Shown here: positions 45,672-56,969 of the stretch, piece by piece
Layout of the letters: every line of letters starts with the position of its first letter
Position numbering within the stretch: position 1 is the first letter of the stretch
Source: Gliomastix tumulicola
Taxonomy: Eukaryota; Ascomycota; Sordariomycetes; Hypocreales; Bionectriaceae
DNA: 64,000 nt
Direction: 5' to 3'
NCBI GenBank assembly: GCA_001599755.1
Contig: BCHX01000004.1
Coordinates: forward strand, 1,922,001 to 1,986,000
Notes under the pieces: generated by a model
The model's database searches: none
Told to the model about the DNA's origin: nothing
Seen by the model: the letters and a program-made list of their open reading frames with translations, nothing else
Position numbers and translations under genes: made by a program

Positions 45672-46444
45672 GCCGGGGTTTGCAACGCCGGGTCGGTCAG
45701 GTGAGCTTGAGGCGTGAGAGTGAGACGGAACACATCCACGGTCACGGCAGATGATTACTCCCAGCCTCAGTCGATGGCTTCAAGGTGAGAGAGCTGGGCT
45801 GAGACGATCCCATGTCTTGTGAGGTGACTTTTCAGGTTAGCGCCGCGGGTACCGGGTAGGCAGATCTCCTGGCACCTGCAGCTGCCAGTTCCAGGTGCCG
45901 CCTGTCACGGGGCTACAGCGTCTCACCGCCTGGAGGGGCCTGACCTTCAGCGGTCTCCAGGCACCGCATCAGCGGGTTCAGTGAGTCCAGGCGCTGTAAC
46001 GGCGTGCTGAAGCCGCTGGACGAATCGGAATCCCAGCCAGCGACACACTCCCCCCTCATCCCGCACAAAACTAACGGTCTTTGTTCTCACGATTCACTTC
46101 CAAAGGCAACCTGTTCTATATCATCCCGGCTCTCTAATAGTAGAGATGCCCTCTGCTGCCCGATACCACAGCGGCTCGTACACGCAGCCCGTCGGCCTCC
46201 GCTAACTTATAATTCCTAGCATCTCCCTCATAAACATCCATCATTTATTAATCTGGTCCCCTGCGTAATCGACCCAACGGCTAATATTCTGTGGGCTGGC
46301 TCGTCACTTCGTCACCTCCCATCACCAACCCTCACTTTCACGCCCGTCTCACTCCCCCACTCTTCCTCCCTTCTCCTCCTCCTCCGCCCCTCTTCTCGTT
46401 TATTGTATTACACAACATTATATTTTTGTTTTCTTCCTGCGGCA
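45672..46444. promoter_or_regulatory. Divergent promoter region, OXA2 and ALG11
   Basis: 773 bases with no coding signal. Contains two clear 8-bp inverted repeats at 45871-45899 and 45928-45962. The ALG11 leader (46300-46440) is pyrimidine-rich. Confidence 0.5.
45871..45962. repeat. Cluster of two short inverted repeats
   Basis: GGCACCTG (45871-45878) pairs with CAGGTGCC (45892-45899), and GCCTGGAG (45928-45935) pairs with CTCCAGGC (45955-45962). The spacers are 13 and 19 bases. Confidence 0.7.
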
Positions 46445-48369
46445 ATGGAGGCACTCGGGGATCAGCCGCCGAGTGACGGCAGCGGGAAGACAGGTAGCGG
46501 TCTCGGATCGTTGATGGTCCGGGGCGTGGTGACGCTCATCGTGGCCTTTGCCCCTTTCCTCGCCGTCTTCGTCGGGCCGGTCTTTGTGCGGGCGGCGGCC
46601 CCGGCTGTGGGCTGGACGCTCAAGAAGAAGACGGAGGGGAGGAGGGCGCAGCTGCTGGCTCTCATGAGCGAGGATGAGGGGAAGCATGCGGAGGACAAGG
46701 AGAGGAACCCGAAGCTGGAGGGCACGCTGGGAGGCAAGGGGAAGGCGGCCTTCGAGGCGAGCGGGCTGGGCATCACGGACGGCTCTCAGAAGGGCGTCCG
46801 TAAGGATTGGGATGGCATCGTTGGATTCTTCCATCCATTTTGGTACGACTTCCCTGCGGGCTATGAAGGCCAACGCTATGTCGAGTTGGGGGGGGAGGGG
46901 CCATGGTCGATGATATGAGGCACAGAGTGGCTAACAAGTCACAGCAACGCCGGCGGCGGCGGAGAGCGAGTCCTCTGGGCAGCCATTCGGGCAACGCAGC
47001 TGCAGTATCCCAAGGCCAAGTGCATCGTCTACACGGGCGATCACGACGTGAACAAGGAGCAGATCCTCACCCGCGTCAAGGTGTGTATATCGGGCTCAGC
47101 CTACCTACACCAAACTCCGACTTCTTACTGACACCCCTCGCTCGCAGAACAGGTTCAACATCAGCCTGCACCCACCCACCGTGCAGTTCCTCTACCTCTC
47201 CAAGCGCCACTGGGTCCTCAGCTCGACCTGGCCCCAGTTCACCCTCCTCGGCCAGTCCCTGGGCTCCATGGTCCTCGCCTGGGACGCCTTCTCGCTGCTC
47301 GTCCCGGACGTCTTCATCGACACCATGGGCTACGCCTTCGCCCTCGGCCTCTGCAAGCTGCTCTTCCCGCGCGTCCCCACGGGCGCCTACGTCCACTACC
47401 CGACCATCTCGACCGACATGCTGCAGTCCCTGGACCCGTCGTCGCCGCTGGGCAGCCAGGGCGTCAACGCCGGGCAGGGGGTCGGTCTGCGCGGCGCCGC
47501 CAAGCGGAAGTACTGGCAGCTCTTCGCCGCGCTGTACTCGTGGGTCGGTGCGAGCGTCGATGTCGTCATGCCGAACTCGACCTGGACGGCGGCGCATATT
47601 AAGAAGCTCTGGGGCCCGCTCCGCGCGGAGAAGGACAAGAAGAATCCCATCGCCATCCTGTACCCGCCCTGCGCCGTCGAGGAGATGGAGCACGAGGTTG
47701 CTGTGGACGAGGCGAGCGAGAAGCGTCGTGCGCCTGTGATTGTGTACATCGCGCAGTTCCGCCCGGAGAAGAACCACCAGCTCATCGTGCAGTCGTTCGC
47801 CACCTTTGTCAAGTCCGGCTCCGCGGCCGCCAAGGACGCCCGGCTTGTGCTGATCGGCAGTGTGAGGGATGACCACGACTCGAAGCGCGTGTATCAGCTG
47901 CGGCTGCTGGTGAACGAGCTGCATATCAAGGACCGCGTCGAGTTCCACCTCGATGCGCCGTGGCCGGACGTTCTCGCGTGGCTGCAGAAGGCGTCGGTCG
48001 GTGTGAACGGCATGTGGAACGAGCATTTTGGCATCGGGGTGGTCGAGTACCAGGCGGCAGGTTTGATCTCGGTGGTGCACGACAGCGGCGGCCCCAAGTT
48101 GGATATTGTAGTTGACGTGGATGGACAGCCAACCGGTGAGCACTAACCCTTATTGACAACCGTCTTTCTCAACATGCTGACGAGTTGATGTAGGCTTCCA
48201 CGCCACGACAGCAGAAGAGTTCGCCGAAGGATACGAGAAAGCGCTCTCAACACCCGATCCGCTCGCCATGCGCCTCCGAGCACGCAAATCGGCACAGCGC
48301 TTCACCGAGGAGGAGTTCGCCCGGGGCTGGCTCGTCCAGCTGGGCAGGCTGGTGAACTTGGCCAAGTAG
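46445..48369 (+). CDS. ALG11: GDP-Man:Man3GlcNAc2-PP-Dol alpha-1,2-mannosyltransferase Alg11
   Basis: Four exons, 46445-46842, 46945-47080, 47148-48135 and 48194-48369, give 565 residues. An N-terminal membrane anchor spans about 24-50 (VVTLIVAFAPFLAVFVGPVF). The first junction creates FFHPFCNAGGGGERVLWAAI, the hallmark block of Alg11. Further blocks are PTGAYVHYPTISTDM, VVMPNSTWTAAHIKKLWG, VYIAQFRPEKNHQLI and, near the C-terminus, NEHFGIGVVEYQAAG, which carries the E-x7-E motif of GT4 retaining glycosyltransferases. Alg11 adds the fourth and fifth mannoses to the dolichol-linked oligosaccharide on the cytosolic face of the ER. The start ATG at 46445 precedes MEALGDQPPSDGSG. Confidence 0.95.
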
Positions 48370-48637
48370 CCGTCTTTTGGGTCATTCATGTCATGTCTTG
48401 GTTGGCGCTTGTTCCTTTTTTTTTTCGCGTCATAGATCAAAGGATACCCTTTCCTTCACTGTTTGCGCCGTGTCTACTCTATTCTCTCTGCCGCGGGTTA
48501 CGGTCGGGCTCTCTGTCACTTTCATGGTGGCTTCTGCATGGTCAAGATTGTATATTCTTGTGTACCTAAAACTAGAACGCAGTATATATCGATTTACTCT
48601 AGATTCTACCCTTCGGGTCCTTCGGGGAAAGGGTCTC

Positions 48638-50841
48638 TCACACCGTCAACCCTCCGCTGTTCTTCTGCCGCGGCTCAGACGCAGCCTCAAACGTCCCGTC
48701 ATCGTGCCTCCAGACGCCCTGCGCAGAGCTGAGCCGCGGCAACACGTACTTGATCTCGTGGCCCCTCTCCCTGAGCCCGGCGACGGTGGTGTTGTCGAAC
48801 GTGTTCTCGACGAGGATGTGGTTCGGCATGAGCTGGTCGTGCAGCCGCGGCTGGGCGAGGGCCTGCGTCAGGGACAGGCCGCGCTCGAGGGCGTGCCAGA
48901 GGACGTACGCCGTGGCCGAGATGATGCGGGAGCCACCGGCGGCGCCGACCGAGGCGAGGAGGGTGCCGTCGGGGCGCGCGGCGATGACGGGCGTGATGGA
49001 GGAGAGGGGGCGTTTGCCAGGGCGGATGTAGTTGGCTTCCGAGGGGACAAAGCCGAACTCGTTGGGGACGCCGGGGATGGAGAAGTCGTTCATCTCGTTG
49101 TTGCTATAGGAGACGGACTCATTAGTTTGCGTTGCATGTGGGAATGAAGGGGGTGGACGTACATGATTACCCCTGAAACGGGGTCGATGATCTGTGCTCC
49201 GAAGAGCAGATTGATGGTCGTGGTGAGAGATGCGGCCATTCCTGACCCGTCTGCCGTGGAGATGTGCGACGTTCCGTGATTGTCCTTCAGATACGTCTTC
49301 ATCGGGTTGTACGCCTCTACGGGCTGCGTCTGGTTGTCCAGGATCCTTGAGTGGACCTCCTTGGCCATCTCGTCGCTCACCATCCGCGTCTCTAGGCCTA
49401 CCATATCCTCAACGAAGTCCGGGTCGCCGAGCCCGAGACGGGCACTGTACGCGAAGCGCATAGCCTCGTCGAAACGGTGCATGGTCAGGTTGACGTCCTT
49501 GGAGTCAGCCGGGTCGAACTGCTCCATGATCTTGAGGATGCTGTGGCCGACGGCGCCGCCTGACGGAGAGCCGACTCCGTGAAGCTCGACACCACGGTAC
49601 GTGATGTTGAGGACTTCGCGCGTGATGACTTGGTAGTTCTTGAGGTCATCCAGAGTCATTGTGCCGTTGGTGTCCTGGATGAGCTTGATCATGGATTCGG
49701 CTAAGAGATGTCAGCAATGGTTCCGGGGCAAGGAGTGTATGGGCGTCAGGCTATACTCACCGATCTCTCCTGTGTAAAAGGCGTCGGCGCCTTGTTTAGC
49801 GATCTTTTCCAATGTACTGGCCCCCAGGTTAGCAGGATATTCGATATACCATCCCAGTCTTCCACGTACTCTGCATATCGACGTCTCGTCATGACCTCGC
49901 CGGCCTTCAGCAAGGTTCCTAATTGCTCCGTTAGTCTCTAGCACAGGGGTTCGGCATTCGACAGAGACGAACCGTTGGGAGCGAAATCTATAGCCCAGTC
50001 CGGCTCCTCGACAAGGAAATTGGATCTGTCACTTGTGGCTGCCAGCGCGTATCTCACCCAGTCCTCGGATACTAGAAGTAGTCAGCCTCCGCGCAAAGCA
50101 ATCGCCAGTCTCAGGGGCTGCGATATCCCGTACCTGTGAACCCATCTCGAGCGATGCGAATAGCCCCCTGCATCACATCTTCCCACGGAAGGACCTGTGT
50201 GCCCTGTCAGAAACCACCGAGTCATTTCCAAGTTTCTCGAAAAACTGCACGTACGCCGTACTTCTTATGGGCGTACTCGAGGCCCCGGACCTCACTGGGC
50301 ACGCCGGCCGAGAGACCTCCGTAGATACTCCCGTTGACGTTCCCCTGATACATGTCCTCATACGCGGCAGCCGGCGCAGATTCGCGGAAGTCAATAGCTT
50401 CGTAGATGCCGTCGGCGTCCCGGACCAGCATGAAGCCGCCGCCGCCGATGCCCGAGTGGTACATGCCTATCACGCCGACGCAGAAGGTCGTCCCAACAAG
50501 GGCGTCCACGGCGTTTCCCTAGAACATTCAGTAAGCCCCTGGAACACACTCAACAGAAAGGACCAGTGAGACTTCGTACACCAAGCGCAATCAGGTCTCT
50601 GCCGATGGCACTGCACTCAACAGACTCGCTCGCCACAGCCCCGCGACTTCCAGCCACCGGCCCAGGCTGGAAGACCACCTCTGGCAGGACACCTGCTCCG
50701 ACCAGACCTCCATACGTCGAACTGACGAGAAGCGCGAGCTTCGAGGCCCGTCTGAGCGTACGTGTCGTCCCTTGTAAAGCCGTGTTAGTGAGATGCACCG
50801 ACCCAACTCAAAGCACACACTAGCCCATGGAACTCACCCAT
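48638..50841 (-). CDS. Gamma-glutamyltranspeptidase
   Basis: Nine minus-strand exons by hand prediction, 50838-50841, 50580-50770, 50255-50518, 50134-50194, 49973-50071, 49870-49918, 49761-49816, 49163-49700 and 48638-49103, give 575 residues with all frames closing. The N-terminus has a signal-anchor-like segment (LALLVSSTYGGLVGAGVL). Family blocks are IGRDLIALGGNAVDALVGTT, GGGGFMLVRDADG, DFRESAP, GADAFYTGEI, HGVGSPSGGAVG and the autocleavage site DNHGTSHISTADGSG with Thr385 as nucleophile. The small subunit ends with GTFEAASEPRQKNSGGLTV. The enzyme cleaves gamma-glutamyl bonds of glutathione and its conjugates at the cell surface or in the vacuole. The first exon (ATGG) is only 4 nt, so the true start could lie in an exon I missed. 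Confidence 0.88.
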
Positions 50842-51508
50842 GGTTATTCTAGCGCCAACGGCAAGAAGACACGCTTCCTGTTCAATATTCTAGATCTGGG
50901 ACAGGGTGTATTTTCCATCCAAAAATCTCATAAAGATCCAAGCGGAGGAGTGTTGGTTATGTCGGCGGTGTGAGTGAGAGTCAGGTCGCGTCCGTTACAC
51001 AAGGCAAGGCACCATGTATAGGTGAGACACGATGTAAGGAATGAAGACCAAGCCCAGCCTCGGAATTAAGCCATTAGTAAACAAAAGAAAATGGAAATGC
51101 CACAAGATGAAGGAAAAACCGGAGAACGGAGTTTACCTCTCAACGGCTCTCTGTCGTCCAAAAGGACAGGACAGAGAGAAAGAGATGGCTGGAGGGAGAT
51201 GCTGAAAGACCCCCAAAAGTACCGGGATCGGACCGTCGGTCATGGGTCCTGCTGATAACGACAATCATCTCGATAAGCACGTAAACCCCGATATGTACAT
51301 TTTCAAGATTGTCTGATCCAGGAAGGGCAGGTGTAGCCCGTCGTCCCTGCCTTGGTGAGTCTGTCCAATCAGCGCCGAGGTAATTCGGAGCCCACCTCGC
51401 CCATCTGCGCTAAACCCTTTTGGCTCTCACATCAAAGAGAAAAACTCACATCTCATTGCAGCGACTCGAAGTCTTCAACAAGTCTGCTTTGGGTCACAGA
51501 AGGCGTAG
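50842..51508. promoter_or_regulatory. Divergent promoter region, gamma-glutamyltranspeptidase and TRM2
   Basis: 667 bases without coding signal. No strong element recognised. Confidence 0.5.
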
Positions 51509-53257
51509 ATGAGGGCGTTGAGGTTTCTCCCTGTTACCAGACTCAGCAGGTCCCGTACCGTCTTTGCCAATTCATTCACCAGGATGGCGTCTTCAGAGGC
51601 GGCTGCTGCAGTCGCTACATCTCCCTCTGCTGCTGCTGCTGCAGATGCTGCTGGTGCAGACCTGCCTACAGCTGGTGGCAGGCCACCCAAGAGGACGTTT
51701 GGGGACAACGGCAACTCGAACAGGAAATGGAAGCCGAAGAAGACGAAGCGGGAGAAGAACATCGCCACCGGATCGTCAGAAGACATCCTACGTCTCGACA
51801 TCAAGGCCCTACTCGACTCTCTTCCATCCCCTGAGACGGATCAGGCTGAAGACCTCCCCGAGGAGGGCACGGAGACAGAAGTCGAGGTCAAGGCCCTCTC
51901 CTCTACGGGCGAGGGTCTCGCCCTCCGCCCAGGCGGCTCCTCCCAGGTCTACGTCGTCCCCTTCACCGTCCCCGGCGACACGGTCCGCGTCAAAGTCTAC
52001 CGCCACCACACCCTCGACAAGCACACCGTCGCCGACTTCCTGTCCGTCGTGACGCCCTCCCCGCAGCGCGACGACACCCGCATCCGCTGCCGGTACTTTG
52101 CGCGCTGCGGCGGGTGCCAGTTCCAGATGCTCGACTACGCGGAGCAGCTGCGGCTCAAGCGCCGCGTCCTGGAGAAGGCGTACGCCAACTTCTCGGACCT
52201 GCCCCGGGATCTGGTGCCCGAGATCGGGGAGACCATCGGGAGCCCGCTGCAGTACGGCTACCGGACCAAGCTGACGCCGCACTTTGACGGCCCGCCGGGC
52301 TTCCGGCCGAGCAAGCGCGCGGGGAAGAACCCTGGCATCCCGTTCGAGTCCTGCCCGGACGTCGGGTTCATGGTCAAGGGGCAGCGCAAGGTGATGGACA
52401 TCGAGGAGTGCCCCATCGGCACCGAGGCCGTGAACCGGGGCATGACCAGAGAGAGGGAGCGGATGCAGAGGGAGTTCAAGCAGTATCAGAAGGGCGCCAC
52501 CATCCTCCTTCGTGAGAACACGGACCGCCTTCCCAAGGACACGACCAGCGACAAGGCAAAGTCACCCCCGCCGCACACGGTCAGGGAAGAGACGGACGAG
52601 TTCATCGACATTAAATCCTGCGAAAGCAACCACAAGGCCACCACCACCGAGTACATCGACAAGTACATCTTCACCAACCCTGCCGGCTCCTTCTTCCAGA
52701 ACAACAACTCCATCCTCCCCAAGTTCACCTCCTACATCCGCGACCGCATCATCCCCCCTCTCGAGGAGGGCCAGGAGAAGAGCAACATCAAGTATCTTAT
52801 CGACGCATACTCGGGATCCGGCCTCTTCACCATCACCCTCTCGTCCGTCTTCCAACACTCCACCGGCATCGACATTGCCGCCGACTCCATCAGCAGCGCC
52901 CGCACCAACGCCTCATTGAATGGGTTAGGCGAGGATCGCTGCAAGTTCATCGCCGCCGACGCGGGCCAGCTCTTCAAGAGCATTACCTACGACCCTAACG
53001 ACACTGTCGTCGTCTTGGACCCGCCGAGGAAGGGTTGTGATGGAGATTTCCTCAGCCAGCTACGGAGGTTTGGTCCCAAGCGGGTTGTCTACGTGAGCTG
53101 CAACGTTCACACCCAGGCTCGAGATGTTGGTATCCTTGTACGAGGTGAAGGAGAGGGCTGCCGGTACGAAATGGAAAGCCTCGTAGGCTTTGATTTCTTC
53201 CCTCAAACTGGCCATGTCGAGGGCGTGGCGATCCTGAATCGCGTCGATAGCAAATGA
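51509..53257 (+). CDS. TRM2: tRNA (uracil-5-)-methyltransferase Trm2 (RumA/TrmA-like)
   Basis: A single exon of 582 residues. A TRAM-type domain lies at about 125-180 (EVEVKALSSTGEGLALRPGG). The iron-sulfur-type cysteines are in RCRYFARCGGCQF and later in MDIEECPIG. The SAM-binding methyltransferase core has YIDAYSGSGLFTITLS-type sequence, VVVLDPPRKGCD and VVYVSCNVHTQARD, the Cys of VSCN being the expected nucleophile. The reaction is C5 methylation of U54 in the tRNA T-loop (m5U54). The first 25 residues (MRALRFLPVTRLSRSRTVFA) look like a mitochondrial presequence. A second in-frame Met (51584) begins MASSEAAAAVAT, and a basic patch (KWKPKKTKREK) further on could direct nuclear import. An insert of about 70 residues between the third Cys and the catalytic core is charged. 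Confidence 0.95.
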   Translation: MRALRFLPVTRLSRSRTVFANSFTRMASSEAAAAVATSPSAAAAADAAGADLPTAGGRPPKRTFGDNGNSNRKWKPKKTKREKNIATGSSEDILRLDIKALLDSLPSPETDQAEDLPEEGTETEVEVKALSSTGEGLALRPGGSSQVYVVPFTVPGDTVRVKVYRHHTLDKHTVADFLSVVTPSPQRDDTRIRCRYFARCGGCQFQMLDYAEQLRLKRRVLEKAYANFSDLPRDLVPEIGETIGSPLQYGYRTKLTPHFDGPPGFRPSKRAGKNPGIPFESCPDVGFMVKGQRKVMDIEECPIGTEAVNRGMTRERERMQREFKQYQKGATILLRENTDRLPKDTTSDKAKSPPPHTVREETDEFIDIKSCESNHKATTTEYIDKYIFTNPAGSFFQNNNSILPKFTSYIRDRIIPPLEEGQEKSNIKYLIDAYSGSGLFTITLSSVFQHSTGIDIAADSISSARTNASLNGLGEDRCKFIAADAGQLFKSITYDPNDTVVVLDPPRKGCDGDFLSQLRRFGPKRVVYVSCNVHTQARDVGILVRGEGEGCRYEMESLVGFDFFPQTGHVEGVAILNRVDSK

Positions 53258-53380
53258 TAACTACGCCGGCCACTGATTGGACATGTGTAATAACACGCCT
53301 TGTACATCATAGAATTAGGTGTTTCCTTTTCCCACAACTCTATATCGGTCTATGTGTGCTGCCGCTCAAGACAAACCCAT

Positions 53381-55579
53381 CTACTTTTGACCCAACAACG
53401 TCTTCAACGCCTGCACCGTGACCTGCAACACCTCAGGTCGCCGGCTCTTCTTCAAACACTCCTTCATTACTTCAACTCCTCCTTCTTCTGTGACTTTCGC
53501 CTTGGCAGCCTTGCCCGTCTCGCCTTCCGCATTGATCATGTTGAAGATGGTATAGACACCACGATGCCGCAGGTTCTCATTGTCGTCAACACACATGGTC
53601 AAGATGACCTTGATGCCACGCTCTCGCTGAGTGATCGCTCGCACAACAGACTCAAAGCCCGCAAGAGATGCCAGCGCGCCTCCAGCGGCGCTGCGGGTGC
53701 CCTCGTCTTCGGCGTCCGCCAAGGCCAGGAGAATATGCATTCGATTCCGGGCCTGGGGCGTCTCCTCGGCGTAGAGAGCAATGCCTTCTGGTGATTGCAT
53801 GAGATTGCACACCAACTCAACAGCCGCCTTCGAAATGAGAGCGTTGGAAGAGAGAAGCTGCTCCTCGACGTGCGACCACGCAGATGAGATGATGAGCTGA
53901 CGCACGGTGTCGTCCTCGACAGATGCCAGGTTGGTCAAGGCCATCAGACTCTCAAAGCAAGGGAGCAAATCTCGTACCTCTGAAGCAGGGTCAGGAGGTA
54001 AGATATAGATGAGGGCACGAACTGTGGCGTGAATAGCGTTGGATCGACTGCCACCAAACACGAGGGCGGGGTTTGTGCTGATAAGGATGCGGGCGAGCGC
54101 TTGTGCTGCTACCCGTCTGCCTGCCGTGTCGGCTTCGGGCAAGGCGGCCCACGATGCCAGCATCAACGACACGGCTCCTTGCTGCGCCAGCGGGCCTCGG
54201 ATTTCTTTGATAACCGAGAGGGAGTGGATGATGGCTGCAGTCTGGGCGAGCGATGCTGGGGAGCTGTGTTTGCTCAGGCCAACCAGGACGGGAACAAGAC
54301 CAGCATCAAACACAGCCTTGCCTCTGACAGCGACGTGCTTGTCGTCATTAAGAGGATCCTGGCCCGCCGTCTGCTTCCCCTCGGCGTCCGCGTACGCTTT
54401 CAGCTGATTCATCTTCTTCTGCTCCTCCGTCAGGGTTGGTAGATATCTTGTGAGGTTGACAAAGATGCTGAGAGTCCCATAGGTCGTGGGAGACTTGGGC
54501 TTGCCCTCTGAGAGAATCTTGATGAGTGACTTGACAAGCTCAGCGTCTTTGATGATGCTTTCCTTGATCGAAGGTTGAAGTGAAGCGTACGCAAGCCCTT
54601 CTATGGAATGCTGTATGCCGTGCTCTTCGCCACGAAGAATCATGTTTGTGAAGAGGCTTGTCAGGTCCTCCATGCTAGAGACTGCATAGTCGACTTTGGG
54701 CTGGGAGGAATCAGCCCCCGTTGCTTTGGAGGGAACTGCCTTGGTTCTGCGTCAGTCAGCCATATTCAATGTGCTCGAATATGCTCCTCGTCAGGTAGCG
54801 AGCAGAGAGCTAGTACTTACCCGCAGCTTTGCCAGAATGACAGCGGCTAGGTTCTGCACCCGTTCCGAATGCCGTCTCATAGAGATTGAGCCCTCGCTTT
54901 GCATGTAGGCATCATTGTTCATGGAGCGGACCACCTCTGTCGGCTCCTGGTCCACAACCTCCTCCAGCCATTCCACGCAGTACTTCTGGATAGTCTCCCG
55001 GCAAGCTTGATTCATAGATGCGGCGTTGAGCATCTCCAGACAGGCCGTCTCAACTTTGCGGCTCTTCCACTTCCTCCTCATAAGGGGGCCAAGAGAGCCT
55101 GCGAAGCCTTCGCTGAGGAAGAGTTCAGCCGTCAAATCAGGGACGATAGGGAACATGGCAGCAGCCACGCAAAAGGCGACAATGTAGTCGTCGTACGTGC
55201 CTCTCTTGACACGGTCAAAGAAAAATGTGGAAAGGGCCCTGGAACCGTCCTGGCCGGCAGCCTTGAGATATGCGGAGCTGGTGAGAAGGGCATGGCTGCG
55301 AACGACGTCATCCTGGCGCATGTCGAGATATCCAAGCAGCGTGTCGACGCAGTCGCTGTCAATGACTTTGCATATGGTATCGTGGTTCTTGTCCTTCGCC
55401 TGGGCCTCGGCGTCCTCATTGAGAAGCTTGGTGAGTGAGTCCAGGTCCTTGCACGTCTCCTCGTCCTCCGTCCCTCCCTCCATCAGGGTTGCGAAGAGGA
55501 GCAGAGTCTGGTCATGGAGTGTCGTAGCTGGCTCGGGGCCAGCCTGCCCGGGGCTCTGCGTCTCGGCGACCTGAGCCAT
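53381..55579 (-). CDS. CRO1: UCS-domain myosin co-chaperone CRO1 (UNC-45/She4 family)
   Basis: Exons 54821-55579 and 53381-54739 join in phase 0 (GTAAGT..ACCAAG) and give 705 residues, close to what I recall for Podospora CRO1. It is built of ARM-like helical repeats; conserved UCS blocks include EGLAYASLQPSIKESI, YGTLSIFVNLTRYLP, ALTNLASVEDDTVRQLI and AAVELVCNLMQSPEG. UCS proteins bind and fold the myosin motor, working with Hsp90 and Hsp70. Podospora cro1 is needed for septum formation in crozier cells at meiosis. The start at 55579 (MAQVAETQSPG) is preferred over an in-frame ATG at 55654 because a TATA box at 55689-55696 would leave almost no leader for the latter. Confidence 0.9.
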
Positions 55580-56969
55580 GCTCTGTGGCGTCTGCGAACG
55601 AGAGCGTGAGCTTTCAAGACTCTGCGATCTCTCGACGAGGCGAAGTGGGAGCATCGGAGAGCGGGGTTTAGCTTTGGTGAGGCGAGGCTTTTTATAAAGC
55701 GCCGCGCACACCGAAGACTAAGGAAAGGCGGGACGTAAGTTTGGCGTATGATTCAGGGCGAGCGTAGCAGCTATAGCAGTCAGACACGGCAAAAAAAGGC
55801 GGTAAAAAAAATAGGCTTGAAGGCGGTGGTGACAAGGAAATGCTTAGCTTACCCTTAGGAGAGAAAAGTCAAGGAACAAGGATCAACAGTGTCTTCGTTA
55901 GGCCGCCACTAACACGCTGGACAGCCCGTCACTTGGGTCTTCAGGGAGGACAGTGCAGTATCTTGGCACGCAGCAACTAGTTAGATCCGAGCCAGATCTG
56001 ACCCTCCAAGCGCTGTGCTGGAAAGGAGACAAAGCTGCCGTACCGCAGGACAGGTTGATAATTCCGGATAGTGGCGTTGTCCCTGGAGATGGAAAACGTG
56101 CGTTTCACGGGACGGAAGGTCTTTGGTAAGATCACCAGTGAATTTATAAGCACCCAGGGGCGCAGCCTCTAATCAGCAATCAGCAGACAACGTCGGGCCG
56201 CGTCTGGAGTCTAGAGCAAACAGAAGGGAGATGGATGACATCGAGGACCAGCGCAACTGAGACACTCGAGGAAGGCGACCCCCAATGAAAAAGCGTCCCG
56301 TGCTCCTGCCCACTGCTCGTGTTGCGTCACTCCTGCCCAACGTCTGCCAATAGAGAGAAACCTGGCAGGTACCCTTCCCGCATAAGGTGCATGCATTCCA
56401 CATCCCACCTGCCGGTCATGCCGTCCATCCCACGATGACAGGGAAGGCGCCACCCTCTTCTTACCAGTCGACACCTTCCCAGGGTCTGCCAGCTGTCTGG
56501 AGGGTGGGGGGACATTTGCCCTTTCACGTGTTTTGGCGTCCCTATCGCGCCTTGTTGGGGTCATTTGATAGTGTGACGATAATGAATTTCAGTGCAAATG
56601 TGGTGGGACCGCCAGCTTATCGCCGATGACTGCCGTAACAGGCAATCCTGGATGACGCCCTGCGACCTCTGCGTTTTTGCTTTTTGCAACAAAGCAACCC
56701 TCCAACAGGTTCACGCCTCTCACCCCCAATCCGACAGCACGAACTGCTTCTGTCATTCGTTAAGCGAGCGATGGTTCGTTCTATGCGACCTTCCACAGAG
56801 CCTGGCCAACGGGCCTGAACCGATCCGATTCGATTCTGATTCACTCACATGTTCCTGAGAGCAACCACATCCCATCCACCATTCACCTGACCTCCCACGC
56901 AAGCATCCTCCGAGGCAGTCTCGACACACGCATACCCACCGAGAGAGAGAGTAGGTGTCGCCTCGGAAC
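55580..56969. promoter_or_regulatory. Divergent region between CRO1 and TFB4
   Basis: 1.39 kb with no supported gene. The CRO1 TATA box lies at the left end. Open frames on both strands are under 120 codons and carry no motif. Confidence 0.5.
55689..55696 (-). promoter_or_regulatory. TATA box of CRO1
   Basis: TATAAAAA on the minus strand, 110 bases before the preferred CRO1 ATG. It supports choosing the downstream ATG. Confidence 0.5.
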
